A stretch of 64,000 bases of DNA from Maioricimonas rarisocia (lineage in GTDB: Bacteria; Planctomycetota; Planctomycetia; Planctomycetales; Planctomycetaceae): contig NZ_CP036275.1 of the NCBI RefSeq assembly GCF_007747795.1, positions 4,084,001 to 4,148,000 on the forward strand, written 5' to 3'. The translations under genes and the position numbers were made by a program. The notes beneath the pieces are model-generated. The model had not been told where the DNA came from. It did no database searches and saw only the letters and a program-made list of their open reading frames with translations. Shown here piece by piece: positions 41,754 through 48,974 of this stretch (position 1 is its first letter; every line of letters starts with the position of its first letter).

Positions 41754-42066
41754 CTTCTGAGGTATCCGTCTTCACAATTCTGAATTGAATGACTTCGGCA
41801 ATCGACAGCGGGGAGGCCCGAGGCCATCCCATGCCAGCGTTAGTGACCTGTCGCGGTCACACGATACGAGCACGTGCAGACAGCCCGCAGAAGGGCTGCT
41901 GAGACCAATCGACGCGTCCCGGCGGGCGGCTGTCCGCTGACGGATCTTCGTCAGATCGGCCCGGGCGAGCAATTCCGCCAGTGTGAAAACAGCCGGTTTC
42001 TGCCGCCAGCCGCTTGACCCCGTAGTATGGTACGGGCCTTACACTGCAGGCAAAGGAGTCCGGACC
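41754..42066. other. Divergent region nfo / merR
   Basis: A 313-bp region containing the MerR-type promoter (listed separately) and the palindrome CAATTCTGAATTG at 41775-41787 next to nfo. No gene is supported here. Confidence 0.5.
42014..42045 (+). promoter_or_regulatory. MerR-type promoter and operator
   Basis: TTGACC (-35, 42014-42019) and TACACT (-10, 42040-42045) are separated by 20 bp, too long for a normal promoter but typical for MerR-controlled ones. A dyad CCCGTA-N6-TACGGG (42019-42036) sits in the spacer. The layout closely resembles the mer operator of Tn501. It drives merR and the genes behind it, so merR would be autoregulated. Confidence 0.75.
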
Positions 42067-42477
42067 ATGACGTCTTTCACGATCGGACAGGTTGCCAGAC
42101 AGGCCGGCGTCGGTGTGGAAACCGTCCGCTTCTACGAGCGCAAGGGACTGCTCGAAAAACCGGCCCGACGGGCCTCCGGCTATCGCGAATTTGATGAAGC
42201 GGTCGTGGACCGCATTCGATTCATTCGCCGCGCCAAGGAACTCGGATTCACGCTCAAGGAGATCAAGGAACTTCTCGAATTGCGGCTCTCTCCGGCCACC
42301 ACATGTGCCGACGTCAGAAGCCGGGCCGAAACCAAGATCGTGGATATCGAATCCAGGATTCAGTCCCTTGAACGGATGAAACACGCCCTCGTCAGGTTGA
42401 CCAGAGCCTGTAGCGGTCGGGGGCGGACAACTGCTTGCCCGATTCTCGAAGCACTGGACCAGGAGGAGACACCGTGA
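42067..42477 (+). CDS. merR: MerR-type mercury-responsive regulator
   Basis: A 136-residue MerR activator/repressor. N-terminal winged helix: FTIGQVARQAGVGVETVRFYERKGLLEKP; central helix; then C80, C115 and C124. The spacing 80-115-124 (35 and 9) equals that of the three Hg(II)-binding cysteines C82, C117, C126 of Tn501 MerR, so mercury is the best guess for the ligand. ATG 42067 follows AAGGAG. Its TGA overlaps the next gene's GTG by four bases. Confidence 0.88.
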   Translation: MTSFTIGQVARQAGVGVETVRFYERKGLLEKPARRASGYREFDEAVVDRIRFIRRAKELGFTLKEIKELLELRLSPATTCADVRSRAETKIVDIESRIQSLERMKHALVRLTRACSGRGRTTACPILEALDQEETP

Positions 42478-43205
42478 CAACACCGGTGGAACTGATCTAT
42501 GACTCAGACTGCCCCAATATCGAGGCTGCCCGGCAGCAGCTTCGTCTGGCACTCGAGCAGTCCGGTCAACCAGCCCGATGGACCGAATGGGAGCGGAATG
42601 CTCCGCAGTCTCCTGCGTATGTGCGCCAATTTGGCTCTCCCACCATTCTGGTCGGAGGGGTCGACGTCGCAGGGACAGCTCCTTCGGCACAGGCCGACTG
42701 TTGCCGGCTCTATGCGAACGAAAGCGGAGATCTCCAGGGAGTCCCGTCGATCGAGGCGATTTGTTCGGCACTGCGAGAGCAACCGGGAGAGACACAAGCT
42801 CTGGCGGGAGGACCGCGAAGCTGGCTCCCGATTCTGCCGGCAGTCGGCGTCTCCCTTCTGCCGAATCTCGCCTGCCCCGCCTGCTGGCCCGCCTACGCCG
42901 GCCTGCTGAGTGCCATGGGGCTCGGCTTTCTGGCAGAAGCCACTTACCTGCTTCCTCTGACAGGACTGTTCCTGATGGTGGCGGTCGGAGCACTCGCCTG
43001 GCAGAGCAGGAATCGGCGCGGCCCCGTCCTGCTGGGACTCCTGGCTGCGGTGACCGTGCTGGCCGGCAAGTTCTGGTTCGATTCCAGCCCGGCAATGGCC
43101 GCTGGGATCGTCCTGCTCGCGGGAGCGACTTTCTGGAACGTCTGGCCGACGAATTCGCCAGAATGTCCGACATGCGAGCCGTCAGGACCTCTTCAACAGA
43201 CTTGA
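42474..43205 (+). CDS. Thioredoxin-like domain fused to MerC-like mercury transporter
   Basis: GTG 42474 overlaps the merR stop (GTGA) and follows AGGAGGAG. The 243 residues comprise an N-terminal thioredoxin-like fold with a single Cys (YDSDCPNIEAA, C13), a cis-Pro strand GSPTILVGG and a C76-C77 pair, then three to four membrane helices. The first helix carries CPACWPAY (C134, C137), like the Cys pair in the first helix of MerC. A further CPTC (C231, C234) lies at the C terminus. Together with the regulator it suggests Hg(II) capture outside or in the membrane and passage through the transporter. No merA or merB is in the window. Confidence 0.75.
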   Translation: MTTPVELIYDSDCPNIEAARQQLRLALEQSGQPARWTEWERNAPQSPAYVRQFGSPTILVGGVDVAGTAPSAQADCCRLYANESGDLQGVPSIEAICSALREQPGETQALAGGPRSWLPILPAVGVSLLPNLACPACWPAYAGLLSAMGLGFLAEATYLLPLTGLFLMVAVGALAWQSRNRRGPVLLGLLAAVTVLAGKFWFDSSPAMAAGIVLLAGATFWNVWPTNSPECPTCEPSGPLQQT

Positions 43206-43235
43206 ACCCGTTCCGATTGAACAGGAGTCGCGGCG

Positions 43236-43502
43236 ATGGCGAATCAGCGCAAGGTGGAAATCTTCAGCGCGGGGTGCCCGGCCTGTGACGCAACCGTTCA
43301 ACTGGTGCAGAGCCTCGCCTGTCCTTCCTGTGACGTGACAGTACTGGACATGAACGACCCGCATGTCGCGAACCGCGCGGATACTCTGGGAGTCCGTTCG
43401 GTGCCGGCCGTCGTGGTCGACGGTCAACTGGCCGACGGTTGCGGGGGCAGAGGTCCCGACCACCAGACGCTCGAAGCCGCCGGTATGGGTCAACCACGGT
43501 GA
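43236..43502 (+). CDS. Small thioredoxin/glutaredoxin-like protein
   Basis: An 88-residue thioredoxin-fold protein: VEIFSAGCPACDATVQLV (C14-x2-C17), a second pair C29-x2-C32, the cis-Pro SVPAVVVDG (P57) and a late C69. The ATG follows AGGAG. It is the third gene behind the MerR promoter, 30 bp after the transporter fusion. A role in passing Hg(II) or reducing it for export is inferred. The doubled CxxC is unusual for a protein this short. Confidence 0.75.
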   Translation: MANQRKVEIFSAGCPACDATVQLVQSLACPSCDVTVLDMNDPHVANRADTLGVRSVPAVVVDGQLADGCGGRGPDHQTLEAAGMGQPR

Positions 43503-43673
43503 CCATGTGAAGAGTGACGGGGGCCATTGCAACTTGTGAGCGGGGGAAGGAAACGGCAGATCCAATTGCCGGACGAGACAACTTCGCAGTTGTGGATTGG
43601 CATCCAGCTGCGCCGCCCCCTACCATCGCGACGAGACCGCGCCCGTCCGTCCTCCTGCAGCCCCCGAAACGGC

Positions 43674-44147
43674 ATGCCCTGGTTGATTCCCACGCTGATC
43701 GTCGTCGCCGGCCTGATCGCCCTGCTGATCGGTGCGAAACCTCTGCTCCGCTGGGTGCAGCAGATCGAAGCCCGCCGTGCCGTCCAGCGGTTTCGGATTC
43801 AGCGTGAGACACTCGAAGCGAAGTTCTTCGATGTCGCCTCGGCGACGGGCAAGCCACGCGGCCTGCGGTGGAAGCGGTGCGACTGGCAGGCCCCCGTCAC
43901 CTTCGCCCGCGACCTGCAGTCGCAACTGGTGACGGCCTTCGTCTCCGTCGAGATCCATTTCGACGCCATCGAAGGGGGAGACATGGAGGACGTCGAGGCG
44001 GTCGGCACCATCCGGGACGCGGCGGCCGTGTTTCACTACCGTGCCGGGACATGGGGCACGGGGGGCAAAGCGCTGTTCAACATGAACCCGTCCGAAGCGG
44101 TCCAGCGACTCGAAGGGCAATTCGAGCCCCTGAACATCGAAGTCTGA
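43674..44147 (+). CDS. Small membrane-anchored hypothetical protein, 157 aa
   Basis: ATG 43674 gives an N-terminal membrane helix (WLIPTLIVVAGLIALLIGAKPLL) right at the start. The rest is a soluble alpha/beta domain with the distinctive KPRGLRWKRCDWQAPVTFARD and RAGTWGTGGKALFNMNPSEAVQRLEGQFEPL. It looks like a conserved planctomycete protein, but I know no function. It converges with the SGNH hydrolase gene. It is probably not part of the mer operon, being 171 bp downstream. Confidence 0.65.
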   Translation: MPWLIPTLIVVAGLIALLIGAKPLLRWVQQIEARRAVQRFRIQRETLEAKFFDVASATGKPRGLRWKRCDWQAPVTFARDLQSQLVTAFVSVEIHFDAIEGGDMEDVEAVGTIRDAAAVFHYRAGTWGTGGKALFNMNPSEAVQRLEGQFEPLNIEV

Positions 44148-44172
44148 GACCGCTGCAGCAGTCGGCCGACGA

Positions 44173-45051
44173 TCAGGCGCTCACCCACGAACGCTGCTTT
44201 TCCGACGACTCGGCCTGCGGAAGCAGTTCCAGCTCGTGGAAAATGGCCCGGGCCAGTTGCATGTGGCCTGCTTCGCCCGGGTACCGACCGTCGTCGTCAT
44301 ACCAGTCACGCAGGGAACCGATGTGGCTCTCCACCCACTCCCACCGCTGTGAGTGGTCGATCAGCGGAACATCGTGCTCGGCGGCAATGCCACGCGTCGC
44401 CTCGGTGTACACCTGGTGATCAACGCGCCGCGAATCTGCGAAGTCGATCGGCATCGGGGTCGTGTTCAGAACCGGGATGCCTCCCGACTGGCGGACCTGC
44501 CCGATCATGTCGATCATTGCCTGCTCATAGTCGGGCAGGCGAGCCGACCCGGCCGCCGATTCGAGTGGTCCGACGAACAGAAACGCGACGTCCGGCTGGA
44601 AACGAAGGCACCTTGCCTCGAAGTCGGCCCGCAATTCGTGGGCCAGCATTCCGGGGAGGGCGGTCGTCACCACAGTGTCGGGAAATCGCCGCAGTTCCCA
44701 GCGAATGCGGTTCGTGAAGTGCCCCGCCACACTCCGCCAGTCACGGGCTCCGGTCCCGTCGGAGAACAGACTGTCACCGGCGAACAGCCAGGTGACCGGT
44801 TCCACCCGCCGAAGACGGTTTCGCACGTCATCCAGTTTGTGACCGCAGGAGTGAATCCCGATCGCGATCGCCCGATCGTCCCACTGGTCGTCATAACGGC
44901 TCGCGGACTCGGTCGCATCCGCAGAGGCTCCGGACGTGGCGTCGGCACCGGCTGCGAGCTTGATCGCGAGCATACGCCGCAACCGTGACGTATGGGCCAG
45001 CGGATAGCAGAGCCGGGTTGGTCGGGTGCGGACAGGCACGACGGATCCCAT
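44173..45051 (-). CDS. SGNH/GDSL hydrolase
   Basis: A 292-residue SGNH hydrolase. Block I is VTWLFAGDSLFSDG (GDS, catalytic Ser at about residue 92), a Gly block is TTALPGMLAHEL, and a late block is YPGEAGHMQLA with the catalytic His. No clear signal peptide; residues 1-70 are low complexity and the true start may be the Met at 44973. Esterase or deacetylase activity on cell-surface polymers is the usual role. Nothing nearby defines the substrate. Confidence 0.75.
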   Translation of the reverse strand: MGSVVPVRTRPTRLCYPLAHTSRLRRMLAIKLAAGADATSGASADATESASRYDDQWDDRAIAIGIHSCGHKLDDVRNRLRRVEPVTWLFAGDSLFSDGTGARDWRSVAGHFTNRIRWELRRFPDTVVTTALPGMLAHELRADFEARCLRFQPDVAFLFVGPLESAAGSARLPDYEQAMIDMIGQVRQSGGIPVLNTTPMPIDFADSRRVDHQVYTEATRGIAAEHDVPLIDHSQRWEWVESHIGSLRDWYDDDGRYPGEAGHMQLARAIFHELELLPQAESSEKQRSWVSA

Positions 45052-45247
45052 GTTGAACCGGACGACGGAGGGGAATCCCCCTCCGGACCGGCGGCCGCCG
45101 GCCTTCCCGATTCTAGTCGGCTACATTTACCGCTGTCTGCGCGCAAAAGATCGCCCCACACGAAACTTGCCGGCGGGCAAGCCATGTGGAGCGATTCTGA
45201 TCGTTGACGCCTTACGGACATCGCCCTGGCGTCAGACTCCTGCGGAA

Positions 45248-45640
45248 TCAGCCACGTTTGACGGCAATTCGCTTCGGGACGGCCTCGGCAACCTTGCCGA
45301 GCGTGACCGTCAGCACGCCGTCGCGGACCGACGCCTCGATCTGTTCGCGATTCACTTCGTCAGGCAGACGGAACGTCCGCTCGAACCGGCGACCGCGACG
45401 ATCGCCGTAGACCAGACGGTACCCGTCCGGCCCGGAACGCTCGGCTGTGCCACGCAGCGTCAGCAGATCCTGTTCGAGTTCGACTTCGATCCGCTCCTCG
45501 TTGACGCCCGGCATTTCGACGTGCAGGTGGAACGCATCGTCGGTTTCGACGATATCCACGTGCGGTCGCACGGTGCTCCAGGAATTCACGGACGCTTCGT
45601 GCCCTTCGGTGCGGGCGACTTCGTTCTTCGTCGTATTCAT
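45248..45640 (-). CDS. Small heat-shock protein Hsp20 (second copy)
   Basis: A 130-residue alpha-crystallin protein that binds unfolding clients without ATP. ATG 45640 was chosen because GGAG lies 7 bases upstream. The crystallin domain covers about 30-128: RPHVDIVETDDAFHLHVEMPGVNEERIEVELEQDLLTLRG and DGVLTVTLGKVAEAVPKRIAV. It is 86 bp downstream of the other hsp20 gene, on the same strand and possibly the same transcript. The ribosome site lies within a small hairpin (CATTC/GAATG). Confidence 0.9.
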   Translation of the reverse strand: MNTTKNEVARTEGHEASVNSWSTVRPHVDIVETDDAFHLHVEMPGVNEERIEVELEQDLLTLRGTAERSGPDGYRLVYGDRRGRRFERTFRLPDEVNREQIEASVRDGVLTVTLGKVAEAVPKRIAVKRG

Positions 45641-45726
45641 GATCATTCTCCGAATGGATACATCGAGTGAAATGACTGCTCTTGCGAGTGCGGCCCGATG
45701 CCAATGCATCGTGCCGCGACGCCGGT

Positions 45727-46161
45727 TCAGCGGGCTTTGACTTCGATTCGTGCCGGGGCCGTTTCGGCCAGACGCGGGACCGCGATGCGGAGCACGCCGT
45801 CTTCGTAGACCGCCGACGTCGCCGCGGAGTCTGCCGAAAACGGAAGCCGGAACGACCGCTTCCAGCCGCTTGTGGACCGTTCCCGCTGACGCCAGTTGGT
45901 CTTCTCCGAGCCCTCTTCGTTCGCTGCTTCCGCGACGCTGAGGTGAACCACGTCACCTTCGACCGTCAGTTCCACAGTACCGGGATCGCGACCGGGCAGA
46001 TCGACGTCGATCGCCGCCCCGTCGTCACCCAGCCAGACGTTGACCCCGCGCGGCAACGCATGGCGTCCGGCATGGCTGAGCCCTGCCAGCTGCCGGTCAA
46101 ACTCGGCTTCCAGTTCCTCGAAGACATTCCAGAACTTCGACAACCTGTTGTTGTGAAACAT
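45727..46161 (-). CDS. Small heat-shock protein Hsp20 (first copy)
   Basis: A 144-residue alpha-crystallin protein. An N-terminal helical arm (NRLSKFWNVFEELEAEFDRQLAGL) precedes the domain (VNVWLGDDGAAIDVDLPGRDPGTVELTVEGDVVHLSV, YEDGVLRIAVPRLAETAPARIEV). ATG 46161 follows AAGGAG, which can fold into a 6-bp hairpin (CAGUUC/GAGCUG). It is the first gene of the hsp20 pair and lies about 135 bp downstream of a sigma-54-type promoter on the same strand, similar to groEL1. Confidence 0.9.
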   Translation of the reverse strand: MFHNNRLSKFWNVFEELEAEFDRQLAGLSHAGRHALPRGVNVWLGDDGAAIDVDLPGRDPGTVELTVEGDVVHLSVAEAANEEGSEKTNWRQRERSTSGWKRSFRLPFSADSAATSAVYEDGVLRIAVPRLAETAPARIEVKAR

Positions 46162-46295
46162 GATACAGCTCCTTCGAACTGATGGGATCGATCTCGTTCG
46201 CTGTGCAGCCGGCCGGGCACGGCCATTATGGCACCCCCAGAAAGACTGCCACCTCCTGCCACATCGACAAATCCTTGGACGTGACCAGTTCGTAA

Positions 46296-46311
46296 TGCAT
46301 CCGCCGTGCCA
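46296..46311 (-). promoter_or_regulatory. Putative sigma-54 promoter of the hsp20 pair
   Basis: On the minus strand: TGGCAC (46311-46306), five bases, ATGCA (46300-46296). It keeps the invariant GG and GC of the -24/-12 consensus with one mismatch in the -12 box. Over 18 positions it is identical to the groEL1 element at 15. Transcription would start near 46285, about 124 nt before the start codon at 46161, very like groEL1. Confidence 0.55.
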
Positions 46312-46465
46312 ACTCCGAACCCCAAACCCGACGAAAAACCTCAACTCGTTTCACAACAATGCCATACATAGCATACAACAGGATCCCCACCAGGCGCAAC
46401 GGGCCATAACCGGCCACAAAACTGCCATTCCGGCACCTCCCAGCATGAGTAACAATTCTCCAAAA

Positions 46466-46482
46466 GGCGCCACATTGGCAGC
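46466..46482 (-). promoter_or_regulatory. Imperfect copy of the groEL1 palindrome
   Basis: On the minus strand GCTGCCAATGTGGCGCC has the complete left arm of the groEL1 palindrome (GCTGCCAA) and a degenerate right arm (5 of 8). It lies 155 bp upstream of the hsp20 sigma-54-type element. Regulatory meaning is inferred from the shared arm only. Confidence 0.35.
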
Positions 46483-46665
46483 CCACAGAGACGGGCCGTC
46501 CCTGCCGGATACCATGTGAAGCTGTGACGAACGTGACGATCGAAGTCTCGGGAGTGGTGCGAAGCCGTCGGCGGACGGCACTTCAGCGACGGTCCACGAA
46601 AGGGGGTGGACGATGTCGAGAGAGAATGGAGTCCGAGTTCTTCTAGAGGCGATCCGGTAAACACG

Positions 46666-48165
46666 ATGTCGATCCGATTCGCCGGCTCACGCTCAGTGGA
46701 TGAGCGCCGCCGTCGCCGTCTGGCACAGGAAGCCGACGTTGCTGCAACGTCGCCGCGCCAGCGGTCTACCTCGAAAGCGACCACAGCCGCCCCTGCCACC
46801 ACGGAGGCGACCCCGACCAGTCTCCCGGCGGAGTTGCCGGTCGTCAGCGTGATTCCCCGCTCCTGGTGGAAGCACGTCACACTGGCGTTCACCGCCATCC
46901 TGTTGCTCGCCGGCGTTGTCTACTGGGGTTATCACCTGGATCAGACGGGATCCGGCCTGGCACCGGCACTGGGGCTGAAGGCCGGGCGGATGTCCCGCTT
47001 CTTCAGCACCGTCGCATTGCTGGCCGCGGGTCAACTCTCACTGCTGGTACTCTGGCATCGGGCCAAGAGCCGCAAGGATTTCAACGGTCGCTACCGGATC
47101 TGGTTCTGGGCAGCCATCGTGTGGCTGGTCTTCTGTGGAGCGATCGCCACCGATGCGCATCGTCCAGCCGCGCTGCTCGTTCTCGAGCGGTGGCCGCTCA
47201 ATGCCGCGCAGGCCCCCCTGCTGGTCTGGCTGGTTCCCGCCTCGGCGATCACGCTGGCAATGACCCGCCTGCTCCGCCGGGAAATGCGGGCCTGCAGGGC
47301 CAGCCGATACGTGCTGAATTTCGCGACCATGTGTGCCGGAATCGCGGCGATGACGACGCTGGCCGGTGACCTCCTGTTGTCGGAGACCGTCCACCTGCTG
47401 CTGCTGCGAACGAGCACGATGACCTGGCATGTGGGAGTCGCGCTGGCCACGCTGTTTCACGCCCGATACGTCATCCACGTGACGAACGAACCGCTGCGGC
47501 AACGTCGCCATCCGGGCCGCCGGCTGCTTCAGCCGATCTTCGATGCACTCGGTCACGTGCGTCTGCCACGAATTCGGTTGCGACTGCCCCGGATTGGACG
47601 ACCGCGCCTTCCGGTGCTCCGTTTCTCGCTCCGAAAACCGAAACTGCCGCGTTTCTCAGCACCGAAACTGCCGCGCATGCGGCTGCCGAAGGTCGCACTT
47701 CCGAGTCTGCGTCTGCCGCGTCCCACCGGCAGGACCGAGGCCTCCTCCGAAACGCCCGAACCGGGCAGTGAGGTGACCGGCAAGGAACAGAATTCGGAGT
47801 CCAGGCCGGACGCGTCTCAGACCGCGGAACCTCGGGTTTCGCGGAAGGCGGCCCGCAAGTCGGCGAAGTCGTCCAAAGCGAAGTCGGCCGCACCGCAGGT
47901 ACAGCCAGAACAGGACGTTCAGCAGACCGCGCCGCCCGCCACACCACAGCGGAAGGCACCCGAGCGAAAGCCGCCACCCCCTCCGGCCGAGCCACCGCAG
48001 CGAAAGGCCCCCCCGAAACGGGTCGATCCGCCCCAGTCGCACGACGACAGCCCGCACGCCGACTTCGAGAACGATCGCAGTCTTTCGAAGAAGGAACGTC
48101 GACGGCTGCGTAAACTGAAACGGCAGGCAGAACGTCAGCAGGCGCGGTCCGGCGACGATGATTGA
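46666..48165 (+). CDS. Multi-span membrane protein with basic Leu-Pro-Arg repeat region
   Basis: A 499-residue protein from ATG 46666 (a GTG at 46606 could add 20 residues). N-terminal basic segment, then about six membrane helices between about 65 and 290 (HVTLAFTAILLLAGVVYWGYH; WFWAAIVWLVFCGAIA; FATMCAGIAAMTTLAG; VGVALATLFHARYVI). Residues about 300-355 contain eight or so repeats of the type [RK]-L-P-[RK]-hydrophobic. The C-terminal 130 residues are Pro/Lys/Ala-rich and highly charged, disordered. The membrane part has histidines that could suit heme or quinone binding, but no family is recognised. Confidence 0.65.
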   Translation: MSIRFAGSRSVDERRRRRLAQEADVAATSPRQRSTSKATTAAPATTEATPTSLPAELPVVSVIPRSWWKHVTLAFTAILLLAGVVYWGYHLDQTGSGLAPALGLKAGRMSRFFSTVALLAAGQLSLLVLWHRAKSRKDFNGRYRIWFWAAIVWLVFCGAIATDAHRPAALLVLERWPLNAAQAPLLVWLVPASAITLAMTRLLRREMRACRASRYVLNFATMCAGIAAMTTLAGDLLLSETVHLLLLRTSTMTWHVGVALATLFHARYVIHVTNEPLRQRRHPGRRLLQPIFDALGHVRLPRIRLRLPRIGRPRLPVLRFSLRKPKLPRFSAPKLPRMRLPKVALPSLRLPRPTGRTEASSETPEPGSEVTGKEQNSESRPDASQTAEPRVSRKAARKSAKSSKAKSAAPQVQPEQDVQQTAPPATPQRKAPERKPPPPPAEPPQRKAPPKRVDPPQSHDDSPHADFENDRSLSKKERRRLRKLKRQAERQQARSGDDD

Positions 48166-48284
48166 TGCGTCTCAAGATGCAGGTTCGCGCCGGCACAGCC
48201 CGGTTGACGCGATCCTGCGGGCGTCGGACAATCGCGGCGGCACTCACCTCCCGTTGATCGTCGCTACCTGCGGAGTACTCCCCG

Positions 48285-48950
48285 ATGACGGCCGGCAAAT
48301 CTGCCTCTGACGCACTCAACCGATCGTCCGAGGGGGCGAACTCCCCCGACGGCGAATCGCCGGGCACGCCCCGCTGGGTCGTCTTTCTGCTGGCCGCTCT
48401 CGGGGTCACGCTGGTCGCCATCTGCGGCGTCTGCGGCGGGGGGCTGTACTACTTCTCCCCCGAGCTGGCCAACGATCCCGAGCAGGCGGTCGCTCTAACC
48501 GACCAGATTGCCACCGTCGACGTTCCCGAGCCGTTCCAGCCGGCGGGAATCATCGACTGGAATCTCGCCTTCGTCATGCAGATGCGAGGCGCGTACTACG
48601 AGATCCCTCCTGACGACGGATTACTGATGCTGATCGCGGTCCGCGGGCCGCTGGTTCGGCAGGAATCGATCCGGGACCACGTCGATCGCACCCTGCGGGA
48701 AACCGGAGGCGGTGCGACGCCGCTGGTGACCGACGAATCGGCAACCCGCCAGATCTCGACCGCAGCAGGCAGCGAGGTGCCATTCGAGTTTGAAAAGGCG
48801 ACCGACCCGGACACCGGTGCCGCGTACCGGATCGTCGAAGGTGTGGTGACCGGCCCGGACGGCTCGGTCCTGGTCGCCCTGAGGGTGAAGCAGGAGCAGT
48901 GGAACGAGCAGAGCATCGTGGAGATGCTCCGCTCGATCGCACCGCGTTAA
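48285..48950 (+). CDS. Single-pass membrane hypothetical protein, 221 aa
   Basis: The protein has a disordered N terminus, one membrane helix (about 31-57, WVVFLLAALGVTLVAICGVCGGGLYYF) and an extracytoplasmic domain of about 160 residues (IDWNLAFVMQMRGAYYEIPPDDGLLMLIAVRGPL...). That domain looks like a beta-sandwich with mixed strands and no catalytic motif. It resembles planctomycete secreted/membrane proteins of unknown function. It converges with the DUF1559 fusion gene (24-bp gap). Confidence 0.6.
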   Translation: MTAGKSASDALNRSSEGANSPDGESPGTPRWVVFLLAALGVTLVAICGVCGGGLYYFSPELANDPEQAVALTDQIATVDVPEPFQPAGIIDWNLAFVMQMRGAYYEIPPDDGLLMLIAVRGPLVRQESIRDHVDRTLRETGGGATPLVTDESATRQISTAAGSEVPFEFEKATDPDTGAAYRIVEGVVTGPDGSVLVALRVKQEQWNEQSIVEMLRSIAPR

Positions 48951-48974
48951 TGCTGTTGCGCGTCCCGGCATCGA

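Larger units (their letters stand above)
46162..46665. other. hsp20 upstream region / divergent spacer
   Basis: 504 bp between the divergent hsp20 pair and the LPR-repeat membrane protein. It is more AT-rich than its surroundings and holds the sigma-54-type site and the half-palindrome described below. An 86-residue open frame on the minus strand (46226-46486) looks spurious. Confidence 0.5.

Noticed and set aside
46226-46486. 86-residue open frame upstream of hsp20
   Set aside because: No ribosome site, no family resemblance, and it overlies the predicted regulatory signals.
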